Source: Salinicola halophyticus
GTDB lineage: Bacteria; Pseudomonadota; Gammaproteobacteria; Pseudomonadales; Halomonadaceae
Direction: 5' to 3'
NCBI RefSeq assembly: GCF_003206695.1
Contig: NZ_PZJN01000006.1
Coordinates: 722,468 to 786,467 of the forward strand
Length of the DNA stretch: 64,000 nt
The notes beneath the pieces are model-generated. The model was not told the origin of the DNA and did no database searches. It saw only the letters and a program-made list of their open reading frames with translations. This document shows positions 44,120 through 53,800 of this stretch, in pieces (the first letter of the stretch is position 1; each line of letters begins with the position of its first letter). Made by a program: the position numbers and the translations under genes.

Positions 44120-44503
44120 ATGCAAGAGTTCGTTTTCGATGTGGTCATCAGACCTAAATTTTCGTCTCCGCGATGCTGGGAGGCGTTGGTACCCGCTCTG
44201 CCGGGGCTGACGACGGAGGCGCCAAGCGACATGGAGGCCTTCGAGCAGCTCCAGGATCAGATCCTTCCTCACCTGGCGCGGCGACTCGCGCGTGGCGAAG
44301 GCGTTCCCCGGCAATCTCGAGTCGGTCAATACGTCGGCAGCTATGGCCTCGTTTTCTGGCAATTCCTGAGCGTGCGACTGGGTCCCTTGAAGGCCGGGCA
44401 GATCGCGATCGAGCCGATCTTTCCTGATATCGGCGAGCTGATGACGAGACTCGAAGGGGGCATCGTCGAGGACCTGTCGGCGGAAGAAGCAGAAGTCGAG
44501 TGA
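44120..44503 (+). CDS. Hypothetical protein, 127 residues
   Basis: The ATG at 44120 has GGGGAG four bases upstream. The sequence MQEFVFDVVIRPKF...WEALVPALPGLTTEAPSD...AFEQLQDQILPHL faintly recalls the HicB-like fold (PALPGL followed by a helix), but no HicA toxin gene is adjacent and the match is too weak to use. The acidic C-terminus ends EDLSAEEAEVE. No signal peptide or membrane helix is present. It is encoded between tRNA-Ala and the trp leader on the same strand. Confidence 0.6.
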   Translation: MQEFVFDVVIRPKFSSPRCWEALVPALPGLTTEAPSDMEAFEQLQDQILPHLARRLARGEGVPRQSRVGQYVGSYGLVFWQFLSVRLGPLKAGQIAIEPIFPDIGELMTRLEGGIVEDLSAEEAEVE

Positions 44504-44586
44504 CGAGGCGTGACACGAGTGAAGGTGCTGCGTGAGAGAGACCGGGAACGCGGACGAACGAGGTGTCGACAAGGCCACGCCACCGA

Positions 44587-44619
44587 TTGACAGGGCGAGT
44601 CGGCACACGGCACTATACC
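44587..44619 (+). promoter_or_regulatory. Candidate promoter of trpL-trpGDC
   Basis: A perfect -35 TTGACA (44587-44592). Downstream the -10 is weak: CACTAT at 18-base spacing (44611-44616) or TATACC further on. Any of these puts the transcript start within a few bases of the trpL ATG at 44624. No clear TrpR operator palindrome is visible. Confidence 0.6.
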
Positions 44620-44623
44620 GGAC

Positions 44624-44674
44624 ATGAAAACGAACCAATCGCACAGACCGAACCAGTGGTGGTGGCGCCTTTAA
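44624..44674 (+). CDS. trpL: trp operon leader peptide
   Basis: ATG at 44624 opens a 16-codon peptide, MKTNQSHRPNQWWWRL, with three consecutive Trp codons directly before the end, then TAA. This is the classic sensor of charged tRNA-Trp in transcription attenuation. The peptide has no Shine-Dalgarno sequence and lies at or next to the predicted transcript start, so it may be translated from a leaderless end. Confidence 0.85.
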   Translation: MKTNQSHRPNQWWWRL

Positions 44675-44747
44675 CGCAAGGGTGGCTCGCCGGCGTCTGT
44701 GGATTGACGTTCGATAACAATGCCGCCCCATGGGGCGGCATTTTTTT
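44675..44747 (+). promoter_or_regulatory. trp attenuator (antiterminator/terminator pair)
   Basis: The terminator is a perfect 22-base palindrome at 44720-44741 (arms ATGCCGCCCC and GGGGCGGCAT) followed by seven T. Segment GGGTGGC at 44680-44686, just after the leader stop, can pair with GCCGCCC (44722-44728) in the terminator's first arm with one G-U pair, forming the antiterminator. Ribosome stalling at the Trp codons would leave this segment free. It controls trpGDC. Confidence 0.85.
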
Positions 44748-44864
44748 GTGTGCTCGTTTCGTTCCATGAGGTGGCATCGCTGAAACGATCGGCTCGGGTG
44801 ATGATTCCGAGCAGGAAATCGGGAACTCAAGCCGATTGATTCGACATACCAGGAGTTTGTTTCC

Positions 44865-45452
44865 ATGTCTGTCCTCATGATCGATAACTACGACAGCTTT
44901 ACCTTCAACATCGTCCAGTATCTGGGGGAGTTGGGGGCGAAAGTGATTACCGTGCGCAACGATGAAGTGGACCTCGCTGACCTCGAGCGCTACGAACCGA
45001 CTCATCTGGTGGTCTCGCCCGGGCCGTGTACGCCCAACGAGGCGGGTATCTCGATGGCGGCGATTCGCCACTTTGCCGGCAAGATTCCGATATTGGGCGT
45101 ATGCCTGGGTCATCAGGCGATCGGTCAGGTATATGGTGGCGACGTGATTCGGGCGCCGCAGGTGATGCATGGCAAGACCTCACGAATTCGCCACCGGGAG
45201 CAGGGGGTCTTCGAGGGGCTCGAAGATCCGCTGGAAGTGACGCGCTACCATTCACTGGTAGTCGATGCCGAAAGCCTGCCTGACTGCCTCGAAGTCACGG
45301 CATGGGTGGACGACGACGATCCGACCCCGGGGCTGATCATGGGGTTGAAGCACAAGACGCTGGATATCGAAGGGGTGCAGTTTCACCCCGAATCGATTCT
45401 GTCTCGCCAGGGGCACGAACTGCTGGCCAATTTCTTGAAACGGCGCGCCTGA
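44865..45452 (+). CDS. trpG: Anthranilate synthase component II (glutamine amidotransferase)
   Basis: A 195-residue class I amidotransferase supplying ammonia to TrpE. It starts [20 protein letters not shown], has the oxyanion loop [11 protein letters not shown], the nucleophile elbow [11 protein letters not shown], and the His-Glu pair in [15 protein letters not shown] lies nine bases before the ATG. It is first in trpGDC and under the attenuator just upstream. trpE is not in the window, matching the split trp arrangement of pseudomonads and halomonads. PabA function is also possible for the same protein. Confidence 0.96.
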   Translation: MSVLMIDNYDSFTFNIVQYLGELGAKVITVRNDEVDLADLERYEPTHLVVSPGPCTPNEAGISMAAIRHFAGKIPILGVCLGHQAIGQVYGGDVIRAPQVMHGKTSRIRHREQGVFEGLEDPLEVTRYHSLVVDAESLPDCLEVTAWVDDDDPTPGLIMGLKHKTLDIEGVQFHPESILSRQGHELLANFLKRRA

Positions 45453-45488
45453 TCCGAAACGGTCGGCCGGGAAGGGCGAGGACACAAC

Positions 45489-46508
45489 ATGCAAATGCGG
45501 GACGCGATCGGCGCGGTCATGCGCGGTCATAACCTCAGTTACGAAGATACCCATGCCGTGATGCACGCCATCATGACCGGGGAAGCGACAGAAGCGCAGA
45601 TCGGCGGCTTCCTGATCGGACTGGCGATGAAGGGGGAAACCGCCGACGAGATCACGGCGGCGGCACAGGTGATGCGTGAACTGATGCAGCCGGTCTCGAT
45701 CGACTGCGACAACATCGTCGATATCGTCGGTACTGGCGGCGACGGCGCCAACCTGTTCAACGTCTCCACGGCCTCGAGCTTCGTCGTCGCGGCGGCTGGC
45801 GGCCACGTCGCCAAGCACGGTAACCGGGGCGTATCGTCTTCCGCTGGCAGTGCGGATCTGTTCGACGTGGCGGGCATCTATCTCGATCTGGATGCGGCGA
45901 CCATTGCGCGTTGTATCGAGCAGGTCGGCGTGGGTTTCATGTTCGCGCCACGGCATCATCAGGCGATGCGTCATGCCATCGGTCCGCGACGCGAGATGGG
46001 CGTGCGCACGGTATTCAACATTCTCGGGCCGTTGACCAATCCGGCCGGTGCCCCCAATCAGTTGTTGGGCGTCTACGCGCCGCATCTGGTGCCGCTGGTG
46101 GCGGAGTCGCTGCGCAAGCTGGGCAGCGAACACGTCCTGGTCGTCCATGCCGAGGATGGACTGGATGAAATCTCGGTAGCGGCACCGACGCGGGTCGCCG
46201 AGCTGCGTGATGGCGAGATCCGCGAGTACACCATCACGCCCGAATCCCTGGGGATCGAACGGCAATCGCTCGAAGCGCTCAAGGTGGTGACCGCCGAAGA
46301 CAGTCTCAAACTGGTCAAGGAGGCGCTGGTCGGCAAGGGTACGGCGGGGGATATCGTGGCACTCAACGCCGGCGCGGCGCTATTTGCCGCCGGCATCGCC
46401 GACTCGCTCAAGGAAGGCGTGCTGATGGCGCAGGACGCGCAGGCCTCCAAGCTGCCGCTGGAGAAACTCAAGGAGCTCTCCGATTTCACTCGCGTCTTTG
46501 CCGACTGA
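45489..46508 (+). CDS. trpD: Anthranilate phosphoribosyltransferase
   Basis: A 339-residue enzyme transferring phosphoribosyl from PRPP to anthranilate. The PRPP-binding GTGGDGANLFNVST, the KHGNRGVSSSAGSAD segment and FAPRHHQAMRHA are all present; the N-terminal helical domain contains GEATEAQIGGFLIGLAMKGE. It lies 36 bases after trpG. A 16-bp repeat block separates it from trpC. Confidence 0.97.
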   Translation: MQMRDAIGAVMRGHNLSYEDTHAVMHAIMTGEATEAQIGGFLIGLAMKGETADEITAAAQVMRELMQPVSIDCDNIVDIVGTGGDGANLFNVSTASSFVVAAAGGHVAKHGNRGVSSSAGSADLFDVAGIYLDLDAATIARCIEQVGVGFMFAPRHHQAMRHAIGPRREMGVRTVFNILGPLTNPAGAPNQLLGVYAPHLVPLVAESLRKLGSEHVLVVHAEDGLDEISVAAPTRVAELRDGEIREYTITPESLGIERQSLEALKVVTAEDSLKLVKEALVGKGTAGDIVALNAGAALFAAGIADSLKEGVLMAQDAQASKLPLEKLKELSDFTRVFAD

Positions 46509-46530
46509 TGTCAGCGCGTCTTTATAGCCC

Positions 46531-46590
46531 CAGTGCCTTTTAGCATGAGTGCCTTTTAGCCTAAATGTCTTTTAGCCTAAGTGCCTTCGC
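46531..46590. repeat. 16-bp tandem repeat between trpD and trpC
   Basis: CAGTGCCTTTTAGCAT (46531), GAGTGCCTTTTAGCCT (46547), AAATGTCTTTTAGCCT (46563) and a partial fourth copy. Confidence 0.88.
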
Positions 46591-46632
46591 CGAACGAGCG
46601 TTGTAGCCGAACCAGCTCAACAGGAATCCAAG

Positions 46633-47445
46633 ATGACCGACGCCGCCGATAATGAACTGCCGACCATTCTGGCCAAGATTCTGACGCGTAAGCGTGAGGA
46701 GATCGCCGAGCGTCGCCAGGCGGTCAGTGAGCAGGAATGGCTCGAGCGGGCGAAAACGCAGAGCGCACCGCGGGGATTCGTCTCGGCGCTTAACGCCTGC
46801 ATCGACGGCGGAGATCCCGCCGTGATCGCCGAGATCAAGAAGGCCTCGCCGTCCAGAGGCGTTATCCGCGAGGATTTTCGCCCGGCGGAAATCGCGATCG
46901 ACTACGCGGCAGCGGGCGCCAGCTGTCTGTCGGTATTGACCGATGCCGACTATTTTCAGGGCCACGAAGACTATCTGATCGCCGTGCGGGAAGCGTGTGA
47001 TCTGCCGGTCATCCGCAAGGATTTCATCATCGATGGCTATCAGATCGCCGAAGCGAGAGGGATCGGTGCCGACTGCATCCTGTTGATCGTGGCGGCGCTC
47101 GACGACGCCCAGCTCAAGGATCTCCATCAGCAGGCGACGGCGCTGGGCATGGATGTGCTGGTCGAAGTACACGATATCTTCGAGCTCGAGCGGGCGCTGA
47201 TGCTGGATCTGCCGCTGGTCGGCATTAACAATCGCGATCTGCGCACCTTCGAAACCTCGCTCGACACGACCTTCGAGCTGCTCAAGCGCATCCCCCAAGG
47301 GGTGACGGTCGTGACCGAATCCGGTATCAACACCCGCGACGATGTCGCCCGCATGCGCGAATACGACGTCAACGCCTTCCTGGTGGGCGAGGCGTTCATG
47401 CGCGAGGAAGAGCCCGGCAGCGCGCTACGCCGAATGTTCTTCTAG
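46633..47445 (+). CDS. trpC: Indole-3-glycerol-phosphate synthase
   Basis: A 270-residue TIM-barrel enzyme closing the indole ring. Characteristic segments: [18 protein letters not shown] with the catalytic Lys, [37 protein letters not shown], and [16 protein letters not shown]. It is monofunctional, with no TrpF domain, unlike E. coli TrpC. AGGAA lies six bases before the ATG. A GC-rich hairpin (GACGCCGCT...AGCGGCGTC, 47495-47531) follows the gene. Confidence 0.97.
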   Translation: MTDAADNELPTILAKILTRKREEIAERRQAVSEQEWLERAKTQSAPRGFVSALNACIDGGDPAVIAEIKKASPSRGVIREDFRPAEIAIDYAAAGASCLSVLTDADYFQGHEDYLIAVREACDLPVIRKDFIIDGYQIAEARGIGADCILLIVAALDDAQLKDLHQQATALGMDVLVEVHDIFELERALMLDLPLVGINNRDLRTFETSLDTTFELLKRIPQGVTVVTESGINTRDDVARMREYDVNAFLVGEAFMREEEPGSALRRMFF

Positions 47446-47494
47446 CGTCGATTCGCGCTTGACCCACGGCCCCGGAACGATCATCGATCCTGTC

Positions 47495-47531
47495 GACGCC
47501 GCTTCTCGAACATAGGCTCGGGAGCGGCGTC
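47495..47531 (+). terminator. Possible terminator hairpin after trpC
   Basis: GACGCCGCT (47495-47503) pairs with AGCGGCGTC (47523-47531), extended inward by TCTCGA against TCGGGA. A T-run is lacking, so it may only stabilise the 3' end. Confidence 0.5.
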
Positions 47532-47624
47532 TGTCGTTGGCTAGGCGGTCCCTCTCGACGCATTGATGGCATGGCTTCGTGGAGATGCGATGCCAGCCGG
47601 GAAGTCCAGTCGGGAAAAGGCGGG

Positions 47625-49424
47625 TCAGAACTCCGGCGAGTCGGGAAAGATCAGGCTGATCAGGGTGTCGCCGGCTTTGGGCGTCAGCGGCTTGTCGGCG
47701 GTGGCGATACGGATGCGACCGCTGGTCGAGAGCGTGAACAGCGTCAACAGCCGATCGCGATGGATGCGCCGATAGTCGTCGATGTTGAAGCTATCGCTGA
47801 TCTTGGCGTGACGAACGACGGCGCCCTGAGAGATCAGGCTGGATAGCCGGGTGAAGGTGGTATTGCCGTCGAACAGCAGTGGCAGGTGGGCCAGTGCCTG
47901 CTGATGGTGGCGCCGCGCGCTGCGCGATGATTCGACGGCCAGGCGAAACACCTTGCCATGACCCAGGATATGCTCGAAGTGCAGCGCGGCGAGGTTGTTG
48001 AGCTCTCGATAGGGCGATAGCGGCAGCAGGTGGCCGAGACCGGCCAGGCCTAGATGCTGGGAGGCGTGCTCCGACAACGGATTGCCGTAGTAGATGGGCA
48101 GATTGGCCATTCGCGCTTCCTGAATCGCATCCCAGTTGTGGTCGCACAGGCGCACCGCGAAGCCGGCTTCCTGCAGAGCGCTGCCCAGTGCTCTGGCGAC
48201 CGGGTTGGCGCCGATGACCAGAAAGCCCGACGCCCTCGGCGCATTGACCTTCAGGAGCCGGGCCAGCGGCCGGGAAAACAGGCTCTGGACGACGACGGTA
48301 CTGATGATCACCAGAAACGTGATCGGTACCAGCAGCTCGGCCCCGGGCACTTCCAAAGCTTCGAGTCGAATCGCGAACAGCGACGCCACCGCCGCCGCGA
48401 CGATACCGCGCGGGGAAAGCCACGCCAGTAACGCCTTTTCCCGCCAGTTGAGCGAGCTACCCCAGGTGCACAACCACACCGCCAGCGGACGCGCCACCCA
48501 TACCAGAATGGCCAGAAACACCCAGGCTTCCCACGACAGCAGTCCCAGCTGCTCGAGACTCAGGCGTGCCGCCAGCAGAATGAACAGTCCCGAGATCAGC
48601 AGGATCGACAGCGTCTCCTTGAATTCCAGGATCGGCTGCGTCGGCACGCCACGCATGTTGGCCATCCAGACGCCCATGACGGTCACTGTCAGCAGACCGG
48701 ATTCATGGAACAGCTGATTGGAGAGGGTGAACAGCGTCAGCATGATCATCAGGGTGCCGAAGCTGTGAAGACGCTGCGGCAGCCAGTAATGACGCAGCAC
48801 GCTGCCCCACAGGTAGCCGCCTGCGGTACCTAGCCCGAAACCGATCACCGCCGTCTGGGCAAAACTGATCAGGGTATGGGCGGCGGCGCCGTTGGAGAGT
48901 CCCAGCGAGACGAATTCATAGACCAGTACGGCACCGATGGCGCCGATCGGATCGATCAGAATGCCTTCCCAGCGCAGAATCTGGCTGACGTGTTCGCGAG
49001 CGCGAAGCGTCTGCAGCATCGGCAGTACCACGGTCGGCCCGGTAACCACCAGCAGGGCGCCCAGCACGCTGGCCATTTCCCACGACAATCCCAATATGAG
49101 ATGAGCGGCGGCGATCGCGATCAGCGCGGTGATCAGCGCGCCCCAGGTCACCAGCCGACTGACGGTCCGGCCATGGCCGCGCAGCTCACGAAAGTCGAGC
49201 GTCAACGCCCCCTCGAACAGGATCACCGCCACCGCCAGCGACACCAGCGGAAACAGCAGCTCGCCGAGCACCGCGTCGGGTTCGAGCACGCCGGTCACCG
49301 GACCCACGACGATGCCGGCTATCAGCAGCGGTAAAATAGCCGGGACACGCAGTTGCCAGGCGACCCACTGACAGATCAGCGCCAGCAGGCCGATGCCGGT
49401 CAGCGCTAGGGCGGCATTTTCCAT
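47625..49424 (-). CDS. CPA1-type Na+(K+)/H+ antiporter with TrkA-N/RCK domain
   Basis: A 599-residue protein. The N-terminal roughly 390 residues form 11-13 hydrophobic helices with the antiporter signatures LFEGALTLDFRELR and VTGPTVVLPML...EGILIDPIGAIGAVLVYEF. The C-terminal part begins with a nucleotide-binding fold (FLVIGANPVARALGSALQEAGFAVRLCD) followed by a TrkA-C-like domain, a layout that lets ligand binding gate transport. It is likely to matter for ion homeostasis in a halophile. The ATG at 49424 has GGAGAG six bases upstream; an in-frame start at 49448 is weaker. Confidence 0.92.
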   Translation of the reverse strand: MENAALALTGIGLLALICQWVAWQLRVPAILPLLIAGIVVGPVTGVLEPDAVLGELLFPLVSLAVAVILFEGALTLDFRELRGHGRTVSRLVTWGALITALIAIAAAHLILGLSWEMASVLGALLVVTGPTVVLPMLQTLRAREHVSQILRWEGILIDPIGAIGAVLVYEFVSLGLSNGAAAHTLISFAQTAVIGFGLGTAGGYLWGSVLRHYWLPQRLHSFGTLMIMLTLFTLSNQLFHESGLLTVTVMGVWMANMRGVPTQPILEFKETLSILLISGLFILLAARLSLEQLGLLSWEAWVFLAILVWVARPLAVWLCTWGSSLNWREKALLAWLSPRGIVAAAVASLFAIRLEALEVPGAELLVPITFLVIISTVVVQSLFSRPLARLLKVNAPRASGFLVIGANPVARALGSALQEAGFAVRLCDHNWDAIQEARMANLPIYYGNPLSEHASQHLGLAGLGHLLPLSPYRELNNLAALHFEHILGHGKVFRLAVESSRSARRHHQQALAHLPLLFDGNTTFTRLSSLISQGAVVRHAKISDSFNIDDYRRIHRDRLLTLFTLSTSGRIRIATADKPLTPKAGDTLISLIFPDSPEF

Positions 49425-49513
49425 GGCAGTCTCTCCGGGCCGGGGCAAAGGGCGCGCAGACTAGCCGGGGCATGCGACCGATGCAATGCCGAACGGCCCG
49501 AGAAACGAGATTT

Positions 49514-49957
49514 TCAGGGTGTGGCAGTTTGTCGCCGGACCCAACTGATGATATCCGCCTGACCCATGGCGCCGGCCTGGCGGGCGATCTCGCGACCGCC
49601 GCGAAACAGAATCAGCGTGGGGATGCTGCGGATGCCATAGCGTGACGCAACATCGGTGGCGGCTTCGGTATCCAGCTTGGCCAGGCGGATCTGCGGCTCG
49701 AGCTCGCCGGCAGCCTTGGCGAATCCCGGTGCCATCGCTTTGCACGGCCCACACCAGTCGGCCCAGAAATCGACCAGCAGCGGAAGATCGCTGCGCGACA
49801 GGTGGCGGTCGAAGTTGGCGGAATCCAGCGCCAACGGTTCGCCGGTGAATAGCGGGTTATGGCACTGCCCGCAGTTGGGACTGTCCGTCAGGCGCGCGTT
49901 GGCGACGCGATTGACGGCGTGGCAGTGGGGGCAGACGACGTGTTGGGCTTCGGACAT
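49514..49957 (-). CDS. trxC: Thioredoxin 2 (TrxC)
   Basis: A 147-residue cytoplasmic thioredoxin with the N-terminal zinc-ribbon extension of TrxC: cysteine pairs C9/C12 and C29/C32. The active site WCGPC is at residues 68-72, followed by the cis-Pro segment IRSIPTL. It reduces protein disulfides and resists oxidative stress. GGAG stands 11 bases before the ATG. Confidence 0.96.
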   Translation of the reverse strand: MSEAQHVVCPHCHAVNRVANARLTDSPNCGQCHNPLFTGEPLALDSANFDRHLSRSDLPLLVDFWADWCGPCKAMAPGFAKAAGELEPQIRLAKLDTEAATDVASRYGIRSIPTLILFRGGREIARQAGAMGQADIISWVRRQTATP

Positions 49958-50095
49958 GGCGAGACGAGCTCCGGATGAAAGGATTGCCGCCGAGCATAGA
50001 TGAAGAAGAGTGCGGTTGCTCGGGTGATCGACGGCCGTTGAATCATGTTGTTTCGGGGACCCGCTTCAGATGTACCGCGTTCACGTGTCGCAACT

Positions 50096-50719
50096 TCAGC
50101 GCAGCGTGATCAGTCGGCCGCCGTAGCCGATGAACACGACACCAGCGCAGCGTTCGATCCAGTGCCGCGTGCGCCGATACAGGGCGCGCGGCCGCGGCGT
50201 GGTAGAGGCGAGTGCGATCAAGCTGTACCAGCACACGGAGACCGCCAGCATCGCGGCGATACAGACGATGCCCATCCATGCCGGTGCATGGGCCGGCAGC
50301 GTCGAGGCGAACAGGCTGCTCACGAACAGCGCCGTCTTCGGGTTCGAGGCGCCGGTGAGCACGCCTCGGCGATAGACCTGACCACCGGATAGCCCGGGCT
50401 GCGTGTGGATTGCCTCATCGCCCGCGCCGCGGAAGCTGTGCAGAATCAGTCGTACGCCGAGAAACAACAGATAGGCACCGCCGACCAGTTTGAGCGTGAG
50501 ATATAGCCACGGCGCCAGCGCAAACAGCAGGGCAATGCCGAAATAGCCGAACAGCCCCCAGGCGAATGTACCCGTGGCGAGCCCGGCGACGGCGATCATC
50601 GCTGCACGGCGCCCATGTACGATCCCCGTCTGAAGCGTCAGAAAGAAGTTAGGCCCCGGGGTGACGGCAGCTACTGTCCAGATGGCGATGAAATTGACCA
50701 GAATCCAGTTGCTCGACAT
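50096..50719 (-). CDS. LysE/RhtB-family amino-acid exporter
   Basis: A 207-residue membrane protein with about six helices and the family N-terminus AVTPGPNFFLTLQTGIVHGRRAAM. The central GVLTGASNPKTALFV motif is also typical. These proteins export amino acids such as homoserine, threonine or lysine. The substrate cannot be assigned. It is preceded by a duplicated 14-base element (50739-50752 and 50759-50772). Confidence 0.9.
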   Translation of the reverse strand: MSSNWILVNFIAIWTVAAVTPGPNFFLTLQTGIVHGRRAAMIAVAGLATGTFAWGLFGYFGIALLFALAPWLYLTLKLVGGAYLLFLGVRLILHSFRGAGDEAIHTQPGLSGGQVYRRGVLTGASNPKTALFVSSLFASTLPAHAPAWMGIVCIAAMLAVSVCWYSLIALASTTPRPRALYRRTRHWIERCAGVVFIGYGGRLITLR

Positions 50720-50738
50720 GAAGCGTGCTCTTTCTCAA

Positions 50739-50772
50739 TGAAGCGACAGGCCAGAACGTGAAGCGACAGGCC
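50739..50772. repeat. Short duplicated element upstream of the exporter gene
   Basis: TGAAGCGACAGGCC occurs exactly twice with a 20-base period, between ydiJ and the LysE-type gene. Confidence 0.8.
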
Positions 50773-50845
50773 CTGGGTCGGCAAAGTATGGCACGAGATC
50801 GACGGTTGCCGACGTCCGCCAATGGCTTACCGCCTCGTCTCAACG

Positions 50846-53800
50846 TCAAGACACTGCGCCGACGATCCTGACTTGCTTCAGCAGCGCCTGCAGCGGGTGC
50901 GGCAATGTCTGATCGGAGAGTCGCTTGACTTGGCTCCGGCAAGAGTAGCCGGTGGCCAGCAGTCGGCCCGAATGGGTATCGTCCTCCACCGGCGCGCGCC
51001 ATGAGAGATCGTAGATCGTTTCCGACGTCTCGCGATGGCGGGCTTCATGACCGTAAGTGCCTGACATGCCGCAGCAGCCGGTGGCAACGAGGTCCAGTGT
51101 GAGCCCGAAACGCGCGAACAGTTGCTGCCACGCCTTGGGACTGCCCGGAGCGTTGGTTTTCTCGGTGCAGTGGCTCATCAGACGATACCCGGGATCGACG
51201 GATTCGAGAGCGTCGGCGCTGAAATCCGGCGGCAGGATCGACGGCCCCAGCGACAGCAGCCACTCCTGCAGCAGCAGGACTTTCGGTACCGCTTGCGGCC
51301 CCAGTGTCTTGATGTACTCCTGCCGATAGGTGAGCGTCATCGCCGGATCGATGCCCACCAGCGGCACGCCGAAACGGGCGAGCGCCCTGAGTCCGGCGGC
51401 CTGCTTTTCGGCCGTTCGCGCGAAGCGGCCGAGGAATCCCTGCACCTGCAGCGGTTTGCCGTTGGGCTGGAACGGGGCGACGAACACCCGGATATCGAGC
51501 CGTGACAGCAGTTCGATCACGTCCATCACCAGCCGCGACTCGAAGTGGCTGGTGAAGGCGTCCTGGACCAGCACCACGCTACGACGCTTCTGCGCGTCGG
51601 TCAGCCTGCCCAGCGTCAGCGGCGTGGCCTCGGCGATCCCCCAGGCATCGAGCATTTTCCCGAGGCTGGCGCGGGAGAGCTTCGGGCTATCGACGATGCC
51701 GAGACCTTTCGCCAGGAAGCGATCGACCAGGCGGTTGTCGAGCAGGGCGTTGTAGAGCGGGGCGGCAGGCTGCAGATGTGGAATCACGAACTCCAGCCCG
51801 CCGATCAGGTAGTCCCGTAGCGGCCGGGCGTAACGACTGTGATAGCTCTCGAGAAAGCGCGAGCGGAAGTCGGGCACGTCGACCTTGATCGGACACTGGC
51901 CGGCGCAGGACTTGCACGCCAGACACCCGGCCATGGCGTCGTAGACCTGATGCGAGAAATCGTCCTCGCCCCGGCGCCGGGCAATCGCTCGCTGGAGCTT
52001 GCCGGGCTGGGCGGCGAGCCAGACGCCGAAGCCGGCGCGGCGCTGCGCCTGAGCGACCTCGAGGACGTCGACGCCGGCATTGCCCTGGCGGCGAAGCCAC
52101 TCGCGCATCAGACTGGCTCGCCCCTTGGGGGAGTGCACGCGCTCGCGGGTCGCTTTCCACGACGGACACATGGCGTCATCGGGGTCGTAGTTGTAGCAGG
52201 CGCCGTTGCCGTTGCAGTAGACCGCGCTGGCGTTCTCCTGCCACACGCGCTCATCGATCTGGCGATCCAGCTCGCCCCGCGTCGTCACCCCGTCGATCGC
52301 CAGCAACCCGGGATCGTGACCGTCGACGATACCGATGTGTGCTGACCTGTCTCTCGACGCTGCGGATTGCGTGGCGGTCTCATTTGCGCTGCCCGCGGCT
52401 TCGGGCGGGATGGAAAGACCCTCGGCCTCGGGAGGGCTAAAAAGCGGCGGGATGGAAAGAGGCGTCGCGATCTTGCCGGGATTGAACTGGTTGTGCGGAT
52501 CGAAGGCCGCCTTGACGCGTTGCAATGCCGGATAGAGCTCGCCGAAGAAACGCGGCGAGTATTCCGAGCGCACGCCCTTGCCGTGTTCGCCCCACAGCAG
52601 GCCGCCGTAGCGCTGGGTCAGCGCCGCGACTTTGTCGGATATCTCGCGGATCAGGCGGGCCTGGGTCGGGTCTTTCATGTCGATCGCCGGGCGTACGTGA
52701 AGCACGCCGGCATCGACGTGACCGAACATGCCGTATTCGAGGTCGCGGGCGTCCAGCAGTTGGCGGAACTCGGCGATGTAATCGGCCAGGCGTTCCGGCG
52801 GCACCGCGGTGTCTTCGACGAACGGGATCGGACGTTTTTCGCCCTTGGCGTCGACCCTGGCATTGCCGAGCAGGCCCACGGCACGTTTGCGCATGGCGTA
52901 GACCCGGCCGATCTGCGGTCGGCCCTCTGCCAGGGTATAGCCGAGCCGTTCGACGCCGGCATCCGCGCCCAGATGATCGGTGAAGGCCCGTACGCGCTCG
53001 GCCAATCGTGCCGGATCGTCGTCGTTGAACTCGACCAGATTGATGCCGCGAATGGGCGCGCCTCGATCACCATTATCATTAACGACGGCAGGGAAGAACT
53101 CCGCCACGCTGTCCCAGACGAAATCCTCCATCGCCAGCTGCAGCACGCGATCGTCGATCGTCTCGATCGAGGTGGGGGCGCCTACCGACATCAGCGTCTT
53201 GGCATCGCGCAGCGCCTCCATGAAACCGGCGTAGCGCACGTTGACCAGGGTCGAATGGCGCGGCAACGGCAGCACGTTGAGCGTTGCCTCGTTGAGCAGC
53301 GCCAGCGAGCCTTCGGAACCACATAGCACGCTGTTGAGATCGAAGCGGCCCTGGTCATCGATCAGATGGGCCAGATCGTAGCCCGTCAGGCAGCGGTTGA
53401 GCGGCGGGAAAACCGAGGCGATGCGTTCGCGCTCGGTCTCGGCGATGTCGCTGACCGCGCGATGGATCTCGCCGACCCGATCATCGCGTTGGCAGGCGGT
53501 CGTCAACGCCTCGTCGTCCAGCGGCCAGCTCTCGAAACGCTCGCCGCCCGGCAGCACGATATCGAGCCCGAGCACATGGTCGCGGGTCTTGCCGTACTCG
53601 CAGCTGCCCTGACCGCTGGCATCGGTGGAAATCATGCCGCCGAGTGTGGCGCGATTGGAGGTCGAGAGTTCCGGAGCGAAGAACAGGCCGTGCGGTTTGA
53701 GAGCCGCGTTGAGCTGATCCTTGACCACGCCTGCCTGTACCCGCACGCGGCGGTTTTCGACGTCGATCTCGAGGATCCGGTTCATGTGCCGGGAAACATC

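Noticed and set aside
44120..44503. HicB-type antitoxin
   Set aside because: Only a vague PALPGL resemblance, and no HicA toxin gene adjacent.
44580..44624. TrpR operator at the trp promoter
   Set aside because: No palindrome resembling the TrpR consensus is seen near the -10; attenuation alone explains control.
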